Of a stretch of DNA of 64,000 nt, positions 33,066-46,302 are shown piece after piece (positions within the stretch are counted from its first letter, which is position 1; every line of letters starts with the position of its first letter). Under the pieces are notes generated by a model. It ran no database searches. It worked only from the letters and a program-made list of their open reading frames with translations, and was not told the DNA's origin. The position numbers and the translations under genes are program-made. Origin of the DNA: Sulfuriferula sp. (GTDB lineage Bacteria; Pseudomonadota; Gammaproteobacteria; Burkholderiales; Sulfuriferulaceae); contig JARLJL010000009.1 in the NCBI GenBank assembly GCA_031291235.1, forward strand, positions 372,208 to 436,207, written 5' to 3'.

Positions 33066-34419
33066 TTTAAAAAAATTATTGCTTGGCTGGTTGCTCGGCC
33101 CATTGTTAGGGCTATTGTCTGTTGCATCGGTTGGCGCTTTCTATATTGCGAGAACATCCGCGACCGATGCCTACGACAAGGCATTACTTGATCCTATACA
33201 AGCACTTAGTCAACATATTGATACGGTTAATAATAAACCGGTTCTGAATATGTCGCCTGAGGCGCTTCATTCTCTTTTTACCGATACTTACGACAGTCTG
33301 TATTATCAACTGGCGACCAGTGAAGGCATCGTTTTTGGCGGTACGCTGCATTTGCCCATACCCTTGCATTTAGCCTCAAAACCATTATTTTACAATGCCA
33401 GCATAAATGGTCGCGATGTCCGGGTTGCAGCAATGCGCATTCAGCCTGACGATATGCAAAATTATGTTGTCATTCAAATTGCGGAAACCTTAACCAAACG
33501 CGATCGAAATCTCTATGAAATACTGGCGATCATGATTGCGCCGGCATTATTAATGGTATTTGCGGCGGTTGCTTTGGTCTGGTTCGGTATTAATCGCGGA
33601 CTAACGCCTTTACAAAAACTTCAGGCTGAAATAGCTGCACGTTCGTTACGAGATTTACGTCCCGTACCGGAAATTCAAGCGCCCGAAGAGGTGCGTCCGG
33701 TTATTGTTTCGCTTAACACCTTATTAAGCAATCTAGCTGCTGCAATTGATGGTCAGCAACGCTTTCTGGCCAATGCTGCTCATCAGTTGCGGACGCCTTT
33801 GGCAGGATTGCAAACCCAGGTCGAAGTCGCATTACGTAACGATATGCCGGTCGAATTGCGGCATATATTTGAGCAATTGCTTATCGCAACACAGCGCGCC
33901 GCGCATCTTGCCAATCAATTATTGACGCTTGCGCGTGCAGAACCTGGCGCTTTACATTTAATGGCCATGCAACAGCTCGATCTGGCCAAATTAATTGAGG
34001 AAGTTATCGCGCAATGGTTGAATCGCGCCAATATTAAACATATTGATCTTGGTTTTGAAATAGAGACGGCCAATCTGTGGGGAGACCCTTTATTAATCGG
34101 CGAACTTATCGCTAACCTGATAGACAATGCGATTCGTTATACACCCAAAGATGGTTATGTCACCGTACGGTGTTATCAAAACGACAACAAAGCTACGCTG
34201 GAAGTAGAGGATAACGGGATAGGTATTCCCGAACCGCAGCGTGAAAAGGTGCTGGAGCGCTTTTATCGTGTCGATGGCAGTCCCGGTAATGGATGCGGAC
34301 TGGGACTTGCCATCGTGCAGGAAATTACCAAATTACATGAAGCTGAGTTGATTATCTCTACCCCAGAACATGGGCGAGGTACCAGAATAATCGTTCACTT
34401 TCCTACTAAAATAAACTGA
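33040..34419 (+). CDS. Two-component sensor histidine kinase
   Basis: A 459-residue membrane kinase. Two membrane helices (about residues 12-35 and 165-187) enclose a periplasmic sensor domain of about 130 residues of the 2CSK_N type. HAMP-like linker, then the phospho-acceptor His in ANAAHQLRTPLAGLQTQVE (about 248) and ATPase motifs IDNAIRYTP, EDNGIGIPEP and GCGLGLAIVQEI complete it. No obvious His/Cys metal-binding cluster is seen in the sensor region. It pairs with the regulator it overlaps, and ends five bases from convergent gyrB. Confidence 0.93.
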   Translation: MRHNTRNPSLKKLLLGWLLGPLLGLLSVASVGAFYIARTSATDAYDKALLDPIQALSQHIDTVNNKPVLNMSPEALHSLFTDTYDSLYYQLATSEGIVFGGTLHLPIPLHLASKPLFYNASINGRDVRVAAMRIQPDDMQNYVVIQIAETLTKRDRNLYEILAIMIAPALLMVFAAVALVWFGINRGLTPLQKLQAEIAARSLRDLRPVPEIQAPEEVRPVIVSLNTLLSNLAAAIDGQQRFLANAAHQLRTPLAGLQTQVEVALRNDMPVELRHIFEQLLIATQRAAHLANQLLTLARAEPGALHLMAMQQLDLAKLIEEVIAQWLNRANIKHIDLGFEIETANLWGDPLLIGELIANLIDNAIRYTPKDGYVTVRCYQNDNKATLEVEDNGIGIPEPQREKVLERFYRVDGSPGNGCGLGLAIVQEITKLHEAELIISTPEHGRGTRIIVHFPTKIN

Positions 34420-34424
34420 AGAAG

Positions 34425-36839
<2,415 letters not shown>

Positions 36840-36845
36840 TTATTA

Positions 36846-36861
36846 TGTTTCACGTGAAACA
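36846..36861. promoter_or_regulatory. parS: parS centromere site (left copy)
   Basis: A perfect TGTTTCACGTGAAACA palindrome, the consensus ParB-binding site, lies in the gyrB-dnaN spacer about 1.3 kb from the DnaA boxes. parA and parB are encoded in the same window. Confidence 0.92.
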
Positions 36862-36894
36862 TGAGGACAATAACTTGTTTTGATTACTTCAAGA

Positions 36895-38001
36895 TCAAAT
36901 ACGCATGGGCATTATAACGTATTTGTAATTCGCATTTTCAGGAACCGTCATTAGCATACTGCTATTGGCATCACCAAAATGGCAGTTTATTTTTTCTGAA
37001 CTCAAATGATTCAATGCATCGAGTAAATATGACACATTGAATCCAATATCAAGCGGGGCACCATGATAATCAACTTCGATCTCATCTTGCGCTTCTTCCT
37101 GCTCATTATTATTGCAAACTATTTTTAGCTCGTTTTGTCCGAGGACTAAGCGTACGCCTCTAAATTTTTCATTGGATAGAATCGCTGCGCGTTGCAATGC
37201 CTGCTGCAGTAACATTCTATCGGTTGTTAAGATATTTGTATGGGTTGTGGGAATAACCCGATTATAGTCTGGAAATTTTCCGTCTATGACTTTTGATATT
37301 AATTGAATATTGCCAATATCAAATTTAATCTGATTTTTGAAAATGGTAATAGTAATTTGATCATCGGTATCGGTTAGTAATTTAGTTAATTCCAGTATGG
37401 TTTTACGCGGAATAATAATTTCCTGTTTGCTTGCGGTATCGGTTAATTTATCGGCTGCAAGACACAATCGATGTCCATCCGTAGCTACGACAGTAATTTC
37501 ATTATCATTCAATACCAATAACATACCGTTTAAATAATAACGAATATCTTGTTGCGCCATAGCATATTGCACCATGGAAATCAGATTTTTTAATACTTTT
37601 TGCGATATCTTTATATGATTGTCTGCATCAATGCCGGTTTCTATTGTTGGAAAATCCTGAGCCGGTAAAGTTTGCAAATTAAATCGGCTTTTACCGGATT
37701 TGATTTGCAATTGATTATCATTGCTTTCCAAAGAAATAATTGCTTTGTCATTAAATGCACGACAAATATCGACAACCTTTTTAGCGGCAACTGTAATTGC
37801 AAAATCATTTGCCGAAGAGTTCGTTTCAGTAATGATTTTGATTTGGATTTCAAGATCTGTTGCCAGCATTGATAATTGATTATGTGTTTTTTCAATAAGC
37901 ACATTAGACAGAATAGGCAGGGTATGTCTTTTTTCTACAACGCCAGTGACCGTTTGTAATGGCCCAAGTAGTGCATCTCGATTAGTTTCTAGTAATAACA
38001 T
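36895..38001 (-). CDS. dnaN: DNA polymerase III sliding clamp (beta subunit)
   Basis: A 368-residue three-domain clamp. It starts MLLLETNRDALLGPLQTVTGVVEKRHTLPILSNVLIE and ends with the usual VPENANYKYVIMPMRI tail. ATG 38001 fits the family N-terminus; the frame extends six codons upstream. The gene is strikingly AT-rich compared with genes at the left of the window, with many AAT/ATT/AAA codons. It lies between dnaA and gyrB on the same strand. Confidence 0.97.
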   Translation of the reverse strand: MLLLETNRDALLGPLQTVTGVVEKRHTLPILSNVLIEKTHNQLSMLATDLEIQIKIITETNSSANDFAITVAAKKVVDICRAFNDKAIISLESNDNQLQIKSGKSRFNLQTLPAQDFPTIETGIDADNHIKISQKVLKNLISMVQYAMAQQDIRYYLNGMLLVLNDNEITVVATDGHRLCLAADKLTDTASKQEIIIPRKTILELTKLLTDTDDQITITIFKNQIKFDIGNIQLISKVIDGKFPDYNRVIPTTHTNILTTDRMLLQQALQRAAILSNEKFRGVRLVLGQNELKIVCNNNEQEEAQDEIEVDYHGAPLDIGFNVSYLLDALNHLSSEKINCHFGDANSSMLMTVPENANYKYVIMPMRI

Positions 38002-38210
38002 ATATAACCTTAATAACAATAATAAGAGAATTAAGTTTTCGACAATAAGTTACTATTTATATTTATAAACATAGTGTTATTGATATATTAATGATGTTGA
38101 TAAACTATCATAGCAGTGTTAAGTAATTGTGGATAACTTTTCATAAATCTGAAAATCCTGAGTTATCCACAATGTATTATCAAGTTATACTTAATATAAA
38201 ATAGCATTCA
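38002..38210. other. oriC: Putative chromosomal replication origin (dnaA-dnaN spacer)
   Basis: This very AT-rich 209-base spacer carries two perfect 9-base DnaA boxes in opposite orientation: TGTGGATAA at 38128-38136 and TTATCCACA at 38163-38171. Flanking parS sites, divergent gene orientation on a larger scale and adjacency to dnaA support an origin here. The opposite spacer (39549-39821, before rpmH) shows no full consensus box. Further boxes with mismatches may exist; the exact unwinding site is not defined. Confidence 0.68.
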
Positions 38211-39548
38211 CTAGCTTGTAAGTACTTGCAACAATAAAGCGTATTCACGGTTTATATTAGCATCTTCTTCTTTTAATTCAGTCACCTTACGACAAGCATG
38301 CAATACAGTTGTATGATCACGGCCGCCAAATGATGAACCGATATCCGGTAAACTCATGCTGGTTAATTCTTTGGCAAGAGACATGGCTATTTGTCGAGGG
38401 CGTACTAAAGCACGTGTTCTTTTTTTGGAATGCAAGTCGATAATTTTTATTTTATAAAAGTCGGCAACAGTTTTCTGAATATTTTCTATAGAAATTTGAC
38501 GGCTTTGTACAGCTAGCAAGTCTTTGAGAGCTTCTTTTGCAGATTCTAGCGTAATGGGGCGGTTTGAAAATCGCGCATATGCAAAAACTCTTTTAAGGGC
38601 ACCTTCAAGTTCACGTACGTTAGAGCGTACTTGTTTTGCAATAAAAAAAGCAATATTTTCTTCCAGCGTGATTCCTTCGGCGGTCGCTTTTTTTAATAAA
38701 ATCGCTACCCGCATTTCCAGCTCTGGTGGATCAATTGATACGGTCAATCCCCAGCTGAAACGTGATTTTAAACGATCTTCCATACCGGAAATTTCTTTCG
38801 GATAGGTATCGCAAGTAATAATTAATTGTTTTTTAGCCTCAATTAGTGCATTAAAAGCATAAAAGAATTCTTCCTGAGTACGATTTTTTCCACTAAAAAA
38901 TTGTATGTCGTCAATTAACAATAAATCCAGAGAATGGTAATGACGCTTAAACTCATCGAAAGTTTTATGCTGATAGGCTTTAACTACATCGGATACATAA
39001 TTTTCCGCGTGTATGTAACTGATGCGGGCATCAGGATTGTTAGCGTGTACAAAATTTCCTATAGCTTGAATTAGATGGGTTTTCCCCAAGCCTACACCAC
39101 CGTAAATAAATAGCGGGTTGTAAGCAACACCTGGATTTTCAGCGACTTGTATGGCTGCAGCACGAGCCAATTGATTGGCTTTTCCGGTTACCAGCGTATC
39201 AAAAGTAAATGCCGGATTAAGCCGTTTGGGAGGATCTTTCTTCTGCGCAACAATAATCGATTCAACAGGAATCGTATTTGTATTGTTTATATTGTGGTTT
39301 TTATTTTTAAGCGTGGTATCGACCGCAAGATTTATAATCGTCGAAGTACCAAAATACGCAAGAGCAAGCTCCTCTATGCGAGAAAGAAATTTATCTTTGA
39401 CCCAATCCAAAACAAATCGATTAGGTGCCATTAAATTTAATTCATTATTAGTGACAACCGGTTTTAATGGTTTTATCCAAGTGTTGAATTGCTGTGCAGG
39501 CAGCTCATGTGAAAGTTTGGATAGGGAGTCTTGCCAAAATTCATTCAT
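38211..39548 (-). CDS. dnaA: Chromosomal replication initiator protein DnaA
   Basis: A 445-residue AAA+ initiator. Domain I (residues 1-80, [25 protein letters not shown]) is followed by a short linker, Walker A in [17 protein letters not shown] (about 150), Walker [14 protein letters not shown] (about 210) and the domain IV DNA-recognition helix [23 protein letters not shown] (about 400). It reads away from rpmH, the classical arrangement, and precedes dnaN after the putative origin. Confidence 0.98.
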   Translation of the reverse strand: MNEFWQDSLSKLSHELPAQQFNTWIKPLKPVVTNNELNLMAPNRFVLDWVKDKFLSRIEELALAYFGTSTIINLAVDTTLKNKNHNINNTNTIPVESIIVAQKKDPPKRLNPAFTFDTLVTGKANQLARAAAIQVAENPGVAYNPLFIYGGVGLGKTHLIQAIGNFVHANNPDARISYIHAENYVSDVVKAYQHKTFDEFKRHYHSLDLLLIDDIQFFSGKNRTQEEFFYAFNALIEAKKQLIITCDTYPKEISGMEDRLKSRFSWGLTVSIDPPELEMRVAILLKKATAEGITLEENIAFFIAKQVRSNVRELEGALKRVFAYARFSNRPITLESAKEALKDLLAVQSRQISIENIQKTVADFYKIKIIDLHSKKRTRALVRPRQIAMSLAKELTSMSLPDIGSSFGGRDHTTVLHACRKVTELKEEDANINREYALLLQVLTS

Positions 39549-39753
39549 AACGTAAGATCAAAATTTGTTAACCAAAATATGTTATGCATAAAATTAATTT
39601 TTAAAAGATAAAATGCAAGTGAATTTACTGATGTCTGGCGTGTTTAAAAAAGCACGTTATCGGTTGTGATAAAACAGTGTTAAGTTTAATCTGCGTAACA
39701 AAAGATATCTATCAACTTTTGAATTATTTTTATTTGAAAAGTATTGTTTATTC

Positions 39754-39783
39754 TTGACAAGGTGGGTAATAAAATAGTCTAAT
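39754..39783 (+). promoter_or_regulatory. Predicted sigma-70 promoter of rpmH-rnpA
   Basis: TTGACA (39754-39759) and TCTAAT (39778-39783) are 18 bases apart, 38 bases before the rpmH start. It lies in the 273-base AT-rich dnaA-rpmH spacer, which also must hold the dnaA promoter on the other strand. Confidence 0.55.
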
Positions 39784-39821
39784 GCTATGTTCTACGGAAT
39801 TATTTTTATTAGGATTTTGTT

Positions 39822-39968
39822 ATGAAACGTACTTATCAACCTTCCGTTATTCGCCGTAAACGTACTCATGGCTTTTTGGTCAGAATGAGAACCAAAGGCG
39901 GCCGTGCTGTTATTAATGCACGTCGTGCTAAAGGCCGTGTTCGTTTAGCTGTAGGTGAGTCACGGTAA
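39822..39968 (+). CDS. rpmH: 50S ribosomal protein L34
   Basis: A 48-residue basic protein, [18 protein letters not shown] at the start and [14 protein letters not shown] near the end, an exact match to the L34 pattern. It binds 23S rRNA in the large subunit. AGGA lies ten bases upstream of the ATG. It diverges from dnaA and is followed 18 bases later by rnpA, the universal rpmH-rnpA pair. Confidence 0.97.
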   Translation: MKRTYQPSVIRRKRTHGFLVRMRTKGGRAVINARRAKGRVRLAVGESR

Positions 39969-39986
39969 TCTGCAAATAGCTAGGAA

Positions 39987-40346
39987 ATGAATATTCGGTA
40001 TACTTTTCCGCGAAGTTGCCGATTGTTAAAAACGGATGAGTATTCATCCGTTTTTAATTTCCGCTGTAGCAGAAGCGGGCAATTCGTTAATGTATATGCC
40101 AAACCAAATGGCAATGAAACAGCGCGTTTAGGTATCGTCGTGGGTAAAAAACAATTACGTACGGCAGTAACGCGTAATTTGGCAAAGCGAGTCGTACGCG
40201 ATGTATTTCGCTTGCAGCGGCCGATTTTGCCTGCCTTGGACTACATTGTCCGGATAACGAAGCCATTCAATAAAAATGAATCACAAGTAGTTCGTGCTGA
40301 ACTGATTCTATTATTGCAAAAAACTAAGCGATGTCTCAATTCCTGA
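39987..40346 (+). CDS. rnpA: Ribonuclease P protein component
   Basis: A 119-residue basic protein that assists the RNase P RNA in 5' tRNA maturation. [17 protein letters not shown] at the start and the RNR signature ([13 protein letters not shown], about residues 63-75) identify it. Its last 16 bases overlap yidD, indicating coupled translation. Confidence 0.95.
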   Translation: MNIRYTFPRSCRLLKTDEYSSVFNFRCSRSGQFVNVYAKPNGNETARLGIVVGKKQLRTAVTRNLAKRVVRDVFRLQRPILPALDYIVRITKPFNKNESQVVRAELILLLQKTKRCLNS

Positions 40347-40540
40347 TTCTAATTGTAAAGATTTATCAGTACACTATCAGTCCTATGTTGGGACCCAGAT
40401 GTCGATTTACGCCCACATGCTCGCAATATGCCGTTGAAGCAATTGCTAAACATGGTGCATTCAAGGGCGGATGGTTAGCAATAAAGCGCGTGTCGCGTTG
40501 TCATCCACATAATACGGGTGGTTACGATCCTGTACCTTAA
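40331..40540 (+). CDS. yidD: YidD, membrane-protein insertion efficiency factor
   Basis: A 69-residue protein with the conserved core [23 protein letters not shown] and [14 protein letters not shown], including three cysteines. YidD is associated with the inner membrane and helps YidC-dependent insertion. It overlaps rnpA and precedes yidC by 27 bases, the standard order. Confidence 0.95.
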   Translation: MSQFLILIVKIYQYTISPMLGPRCRFTPTCSQYAVEAIAKHGAFKGGWLAIKRVSRCHPHNTGGYDPVP

Positions 40541-40567
40541 TCATTTTTATAGCTAAGCGTTGTATTC

Positions 40568-42214
40568 ATGGATATCCAGAGACTTGTTCTTTTCGTTGTT
40601 TTTTCCTTTTCGTTACTGATGTTATGGGAATCCTGGCAAAAGCAAGAGGCGCCGCAATCGATCGCCGCTCCTGTTGCCGCGCCAGGAAATTTGAATGCTG
40701 ATGCACCTGTACCCACATTAGCATCTTCCGTTAATTCAGTTGCGCCAAATAACTCAGCCAGTCAATTACCGGTCGCTGCGCAAGCTGTTGTAACTACAGA
40801 TTTGGTACGCGTCATCATCGATGCGAATGGTGGTGATTTACGTAGCATGGCCCTGCTTCATTATCAGGACCCGCTGGATAAGAATAAGCCGTTGTATATT
40901 TTTGAACAAAGCGCAAATCACACATTTGTGGCGCAAACGGGCTTAATTGGTACCGGTTTACCTAATCATAAAACGCTGTTTACATTAGCTTCTGGCAATT
41001 ATCAATTAATGCCGGGACAAGACAAGATAGTAATACCGCTGGTTTGGGTAAATGAACAAACCGGCCTTAAAGTTACTAAGCTTTATACCTTTTATCGGGA
41101 TAGTTATAAAATTGATGTTGCTTATCAAATAAGTAACTCAAGTGCAAATACCATTCCTGTGGATGCTTATTTTCAGTTATTGCGCGACGGTAAAACACCT
41201 GAAGGCGAGTCCAAAGTTGTCCACACGTTTACTGGCCCGGCTTTATATACCGAAGCAAATAAATTTACTAAAATTGAATTCAAGAAACTGGATAAGGGCG
41301 AGCAGAATTATCCTAAGTTTTCCAATGATGGCTGGATAGGCATTGTTCAACATCATTTTGTATCGGTGTGGTTGCCAAAGAATGGTGGTAAACGTGAGTT
41401 TTACGCAAAAGCCATAGGCAATAATCAATATAGCGCCGGTGTGATTTTACCAGAAGGCAAATTGTTGCCAGGCGCTACGCTTACATTCGATGTGCCTATG
41501 TATGTCGGTCCGCAAATACAAAAGACCTTAACGGCACTGGCGCCGGGCCTGGATTATGTGGTTGATTATGGTTGGCTTACGCCTATCGCAGCACCTATAT
41601 TCTGGTCGTTGCAAAAGATACATGGCATTGTAGGTAACTGGGGTTGGGCTATTGTTATTCTGACTATACTCATTAAATTGATGTTCTTCCCGCTGTCGGC
41701 CAAGAGTTATCAATCGATGGCGCAGATGCGTGGCTTGGCACCAAAACTGCAAAAACTCAAAGAGCTGCATAGTGACGATAGACAAAAACTGCATCAATCC
41801 ATGATGGATTTGTATAAGACTGAAAAAGTAAACCCATTGGGCGGCTGCTTACCGGTAGTTGTTCAGATCCCGGTGTTCATTGCGCTGTATTGGGCATTAT
41901 TAGGCAGCGTGGAAATGCGGCAAGCGCCATTTATTGGATGGATACATGATTTGTCAGCGCCGGACCCGCTATATATATTGCCTATTATTATGGGTTTAAC
42001 CATGATATTACAAACTCGGTTAAACCCTACACCCCCGGACCCCATGCAGGCGAAAGTAATGATGGTTATGCCTGTTGCATTCAGCATTTTCTTCTTTTTC
42101 TTCCCAGCCGGACTGGTATTGTATTGGGTTGTAAATAACATATTGTCGATTAGTCAACAATGGGTTATTACTCGCCGGTATGAGGCCTCGCAAGCGGCAC
42201 GTGCTAAACGCTGA
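40568..42214 (+). CDS. yidC: Membrane protein insertase YidC
   Basis: A 548-residue insertase. An N-terminal membrane anchor ([15 protein letters not shown]) is followed by a large periplasmic domain (about residues 60-340) and the conserved five-helix core ([58 protein letters not shown], and the final [11 protein letters not shown]). Its 3' end overlaps the start of mnmE by 35 bases if the first ATG of mnmE is used. Confidence 0.97.
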   Translation: MDIQRLVLFVVFSFSLLMLWESWQKQEAPQSIAAPVAAPGNLNADAPVPTLASSVNSVAPNNSASQLPVAAQAVVTTDLVRVIIDANGGDLRSMALLHYQDPLDKNKPLYIFEQSANHTFVAQTGLIGTGLPNHKTLFTLASGNYQLMPGQDKIVIPLVWVNEQTGLKVTKLYTFYRDSYKIDVAYQISNSSANTIPVDAYFQLLRDGKTPEGESKVVHTFTGPALYTEANKFTKIEFKKLDKGEQNYPKFSNDGWIGIVQHHFVSVWLPKNGGKREFYAKAIGNNQYSAGVILPEGKLLPGATLTFDVPMYVGPQIQKTLTALAPGLDYVVDYGWLTPIAAPIFWSLQKIHGIVGNWGWAIVILTILIKLMFFPLSAKSYQSMAQMRGLAPKLQKLKELHSDDRQKLHQSMMDLYKTEKVNPLGGCLPVVVQIPVFIALYWALLGSVEMRQAPFIGWIHDLSAPDPLYILPIIMGLTMILQTRLNPTPPDPMQAKVMMVMPVAFSIFFFFFPAGLVLYWVVNNILSISQQWVITRRYEASQAARAKR

Positions 42215-43538
42215 TCGGGATACTATCGCTGCGATTGCCACCGCACCCGGACGCGGTGGCATAGGAATTGTACGAATATCCGGTAGCAATTTAAGCGCTT
42301 TTTCGCAATCGCTCTTGGGCATAACGCCCAAGCCGCGTTATGCCCATTTCACCCGATTTCTGGACGCTGAAGGTAATAGTCTGGACGAGGGCGTAGTTTT
42401 ATATTTCCCTGCACCGCATTCATTTACCGGTGAAGATGTATTGGAGCTGCAGGGGCATGGTGGTCCGGTAGTGCTGAATTTAATTTTAAATCGGTGCTTG
42501 CAGTTAGGTGCACGGTTAGCCAACCCTGGGGAGTTTACACAGCGCGCTTTTTTAAACGATAAACTTGATTTGGCTCAGGCCGAAAGCGTTGCTGATTTAA
42601 TAGATGCCAGTTCGGCGCAAGCAGCGCGTTCAGCTATGCGTTCATTGACAGGGGAGTTTTCACTTCGAATAGATGAATTGGTACGCGGTTTAATTGATCT
42701 GCGTATGTTGGTTGAAGCCACGCTGGATTTTCCAGAGGAAGAACTCGAGTTTTTACAGGCGGCCAAGGCTTTCGAGCGACTAAAGGAAATCAAACAAAAA
42801 GTAGAAGTGGTGGAGCAAACTGCCCAGCAAGGCAGCTTGTTGCGAGACGGTATCCATGTCGTCTTGATAGGACAACCTAACGTCGGTAAATCGAGTTTGC
42901 TTAATCGGCTAGCGGGGCAGGAGCTGGCGATCGTGACATCGATTGCGGGCACAACTCGGGATGCTGTACGAGAAACCATACAAATCGAAGGTGTTCCGGT
43001 GCATGTGATCGATACAGCCGGTTTGCGCGATACCGAAGATGAAGTAGAGCGCATAGGCATCGAACGAACCTGGGCGGCCATATCCAAAGCAAATCTGGCG
43101 TTGCTTATAGTTGACGTACAACACGGCATAACCGCATCAGAACAAGACATAATTGCCAGGCTGCCACCCGCTCTGCCACTATTTACCTTACATAATAAAA
43201 TTGATCTGTTTCATGAAGCAATGTCGAATACCGGGCAGGAAATTTATATTTCCGCTAAAACGGGCGATGGCATCAATAAATTGAAAATGGCCATACTGGA
43301 AATCGCGGGATGGCAATCTGAAAGCAGTAGTGTCTTTATGGCAAGAGAAAGGCATTTAAAAGCCATACGAGATGCAAAAAACCATCTTGAGCATGCTGCG
43401 AAATTACAGGCAACCGCATTAGAGTTTTTTGCAGAAGAGCTAAGGTTGGCACAATATGCTTTGTCTTCCATTACAGGCGAATTCAGCGCCGATGATTTGC
43501 TGGGTGAAATTTTCAGTCGTTTTTGTATAGGCAAGTAG
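42180..43538 (+). CDS. mnmE: tRNA modification GTPase MnmE
   Basis: A 452-residue GTPase that, with MnmG, makes the 5-carboxymethylaminomethyl group of wobble uridine 34. The folate-binding N-domain starts [22 protein letters not shown]; the G domain has [25 protein letters not shown] and HNKIDLF; the C-terminus ends FCIGK with the catalytic Cys. ATG 42180 overlaps yidC; GTG 42201 is an alternative start. MnmG is encoded next but separated by a 242-base spacer with a parS site. Confidence 0.96.
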   Translation: MRPRKRHVLNADRDTIAAIATAPGRGGIGIVRISGSNLSAFSQSLLGITPKPRYAHFTRFLDAEGNSLDEGVVLYFPAPHSFTGEDVLELQGHGGPVVLNLILNRCLQLGARLANPGEFTQRAFLNDKLDLAQAESVADLIDASSAQAARSAMRSLTGEFSLRIDELVRGLIDLRMLVEATLDFPEEELEFLQAAKAFERLKEIKQKVEVVEQTAQQGSLLRDGIHVVLIGQPNVGKSSLLNRLAGQELAIVTSIAGTTRDAVRETIQIEGVPVHVIDTAGLRDTEDEVERIGIERTWAAISKANLALLIVDVQHGITASEQDIIARLPPALPLFTLHNKIDLFHEAMSNTGQEIYISAKTGDGINKLKMAILEIAGWQSESSSVFMARERHLKAIRDAKNHLEHAAKLQATALEFFAEELRLAQYALSSITGEFSADDLLGEIFSRFCIGK

Positions 43539-43654
43539 TAAAACGCCCTTAAACGCGCTCGGTGCAAATATTTGCTCTAGATAATGCTTTGCCATGCCGA
43601 TGCTTGATAAAACCCAATACAGCTTGTTTTGGGCTGTCTATTTTTTAATCAGCC

Positions 43655-43678
43655 ATGATGTTTCACGTGAAACATCAT
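43655..43678. promoter_or_regulatory. parS: parS centromere site (right copy), extended 24-base palindrome
   Basis: TGTTTCACGTGAAACA (43659-43674) is a perfect consensus, and the palindrome continues to 24 bases with ATGA/TCAT flanks. It lies in the mnmE-mnmG spacer. A weak stem ACAGC/GCTGT followed by TTTTTT at 43641-43646 just upstream may end mnmE transcription, and TACAAT at 43721-43726 may be the mnmG -10 box. Confidence 0.93.
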
Positions 43679-43780
43679 AGAATAACTTGATTAAAAACGA
43701 ATTGAGTAATGGGCCTTTGGTACAATAGTGCATGATGTATGCCCTACGGTTAATAAATTATTTTGAGTAACGAACTGAAA

Positions 43781-45676
43781 ATGAGCTTTCTGGATAAATA
43801 CGACGTTATCGTGGTTGGCGGTGGTCATGCCGGAACAGAGGCTGCTCTGGCTTCGGCGCGTATGGGTGTCCGTACGCTCTTGCTGACGCATAATATTGAA
43901 ACGTTAGGACAGATGTCATGCAATCCTTCTATCGGTGGGATAGGTAAGGGGCACCTGGTAAAAGAAATAGATGCGTTGGGCGGCGCCATGGCGGCGGCGA
44001 CGGACGAGGCGGGAATACAGTTCCGGATTCTAAATTCATCCAAAGGCCCTGCCGTACGAGCAACCCGGGCGCAGGCCGACAGATTGTTGTACAAACAAGC
44101 AATACGCACACGTATCGAAAATCAGTCTAATTTATGGCTATTTCAACAGGCCGTAGACGATCTGATTCTGGATCAAGATCGGGTTATCGGGGTCAAAACC
44201 CAACTTGGTTTGACATTTCATGCGACCTCGGTGGTATTAACGACTGGAACGTTTTTAGCCGGATTAATTCATGTAGGGCAAGCGAATTATGCTGCCGGCA
44301 GGGCGGGAGATCCACCGGCAGTCAGTCTGGCACATCGTTTGCGCGAAATGAATTTGCCGGTGGGCCGGCTGAAAACAGGTACGCCACCACGAATTGACGG
44401 ACGCAGTATTGATTATTCGGTTATGCAGGTTCAACCGGGCGATGATCCTGTACCCGTATTTTCTTTTATGGGGTCGCGAGCGCAACATCCACGGCAACTC
44501 CCTTGCTGGATAACTTATACCTCAGAGCGCACTCACGAAATTATTCGAGGAGGGCTGGATCGCTCGCCATTGTATACGGGTGTAATAGAAGGTGTCGGAC
44601 CACGATATTGCCCGTCAATAGAAGATAAGGTTGTACGGTTTGCTGACAAGACATCCCATCAGATTTTTGTGGAACCGGAAGGTTTAACTACGCACGAGAT
44701 TTATCCTAATGGTATTTCAACCAGTTTGCCGTTTGATGTGCAATTGGCCTTAGTCAGGTCGATTAAAGGGTTTGAAAATGCACATTTATTACGCCCCGGT
44801 TATGCAATTGAATACGATTATTTTGATCCGCGCGGCTTGAAACGCTCCCTGGAAACCAAAGCGATAGCAGGGCTGTTTTTTGCCGGTCAAATTAATGGAA
44901 CCACCGGTTATGAAGAGGCGGCCGCTCAGGGTCTGCTGGCGGGGATTAATGCGGGTCTGTTCGCACAAGGTAAAGCAAGCTGGAATCCTGCGCGAGATGA
45001 GGCATATCTTGGTGTTATGGTAGATGACTTGACGACACTGGGTGTCACGGAGCCTTATCGGATGTTTACCAGCAGGGCGGAATACCGGTTATCGCTAAGA
45101 GAAGATAATGCCGATATGCGCTTGACGGAAATCGGCAGAGAGCTGGACGTTGTTGATGACCTGCGTTGGCGAGCTTTTATAAACAAAAAGGAATCGATAG
45201 AAAAAGAACAGGTACGCTTGCGTAACGTCTGGGTGCGGCCCGAAACACTAAGCAAAGAGGAGTCGGATCGTGTTCTGGGTAAGGAAATTGAACGTGAATA
45301 CAATTTGTATGAGCTGCTGCGCAGACCGGATGTGACTTACGAAAAATTGATGACGCTGACGGCTGCCGGAGAGGGGATATCCGATCAGGTCACAGCTGAA
45401 CAAGTGGAAATACAGGCAAAATATCAAGGCTATATCGAACGCCAGCGCGGAGAGATCGTCCGTGCGCAAACGCAAGAACATCAAACACTATCGCCGCAAT
45501 TGGATTATAACCAGGTGCCTGGGCTATCAATAGAAGTACGACAAAAGCTGAATCGACACAAGCCGGAAACAATTGGGCAGGCGTCACGCATATCTGGGAT
45601 TACACCTGCGGCAATATCGTTATTGCTGGTTTATTTAAAACGGCATGGGAATGGTCGTAGCAAATCCGTCGCATGA
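43781..45676 (+). CDS. mnmG: tRNA uridine-5-carboxymethylaminomethyl modification enzyme MnmG (GidA)
   Basis: A 631-residue FAD protein, partner of Mnm[24 protein letters not shown] is the FAD-binding Rossmann motif; [36 protein letters not shown] and [23 protein letters not shown] are MnmG signatures. ATG 43781 ([11 protein letters not shown]) gives the family length; a TTG six codons upstream is less likely. Its stop overlaps the rsmG start (ATGA). Confidence 0.97.
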   Translation: MSFLDKYDVIVVGGGHAGTEAALASARMGVRTLLLTHNIETLGQMSCNPSIGGIGKGHLVKEIDALGGAMAAATDEAGIQFRILNSSKGPAVRATRAQADRLLYKQAIRTRIENQSNLWLFQQAVDDLILDQDRVIGVKTQLGLTFHATSVVLTTGTFLAGLIHVGQANYAAGRAGDPPAVSLAHRLREMNLPVGRLKTGTPPRIDGRSIDYSVMQVQPGDDPVPVFSFMGSRAQHPRQLPCWITYTSERTHEIIRGGLDRSPLYTGVIEGVGPRYCPSIEDKVVRFADKTSHQIFVEPEGLTTHEIYPNGISTSLPFDVQLALVRSIKGFENAHLLRPGYAIEYDYFDPRGLKRSLETKAIAGLFFAGQINGTTGYEEAAAQGLLAGINAGLFAQGKASWNPARDEAYLGVMVDDLTTLGVTEPYRMFTSRAEYRLSLREDNADMRLTEIGRELDVVDDLRWRAFINKKESIEKEQVRLRNVWVRPETLSKEESDRVLGKEIEREYNLYELLRRPDVTYEKLMTLTAAGEGISDQVTAEQVEIQAKYQGYIERQRGEIVRAQTQEHQTLSPQLDYNQVPGLSIEVRQKLNRHKPETIGQASRISGITPAAISLLLVYLKRHGNGRSKSVA

Positions 45677-46302
45677 GTATGTTAAGTTATTTGATCGAAC
45701 ATGCCGCGATTTTGGGCGTTACCATATCTGAAACGCAAGGCGAGCTGTTGCTGGCATATCTGAATTTAATAGAAAAATGGAATAGGGTTCACAATCTCAC
45801 GGCGGTACGTGACCCCAATAAAATGTTGTCGCATCATTTGTTGGACAGTTTGTCTGTGTATCCCTATGTCAAAGCTAAAAACTTGCTGGATGTGGGTAGC
45901 GGTGCAGGTTTGCCGGGGATTCCTCTCGCAATAATTAATCCGGCATGGAATGTCGCCCTAATAGACAGCAACAAGAAAAAATCGGCATTTCAGCAACAGG
46001 TTGTTATAGAGCTGGGGCTGTCTAATGTAAATGTATTGTCTGGACGTGTGGAAACAATTGCTCCGGAAATAAAATTTGATGGAATAATTTCGCGAGCATT
46101 TTCGGAAATCAATCTATTCATAGAGTTAACCCGGAATTTAATAGCAGCGAATGGATGCTGGTATGCCATGAAAGGCGTATATCCGGAGCAGGAACTAACC
46201 GGCCTGGCCGAGGGAATTGAGGTTGTATCCGTACATGAATTGGATGTGAAGCCGTTAGAAGCAAAAAGACATTTAGTGATATTGAAAGAGGCTGATGACT
46301 AA
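45673..46302 (+). CDS. rsmG: 16S rRNA (guanine-527-N7)-methyltransferase RsmG
   Basis: A 209-residue SAM-dependent methyltransferase. [28 protein letters not shown] and [17 protein letters not shown] (SAM motif I, about residues 73-89) identify it. It methylates G527 in the 16S rRNA 530 loop. It overlaps both mnmG (ATGA) and parA (eight bases), so the cluster is translated as a unit. Confidence 0.96.
   Translation: MSMLSYLIEHAAILGVTISETQGELLLAYLNLIEKWNRVHNLTAVRDPNKMLSHHLLDSLSVYPYVKAKNLLDVGSGAGLPGIPLAIINPAWNVALIDSNKKKSAFQQQVVIELGLSNVNVLSGRVETIAPEIKFDGIISRAFSEINLFIELTRNLIAANGCWYAMKGVYPEQELTGLAEGIEVVSVHELDVKPLEAKRHLVILKEADD

Noticed and set aside
39549-39821. dnaA-rpmH spacer as replication origin
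   Set aside because: AT-rich, but no exact DnaA box was found, only loose matches; the dnaA-dnaN spacer has two exact ones.
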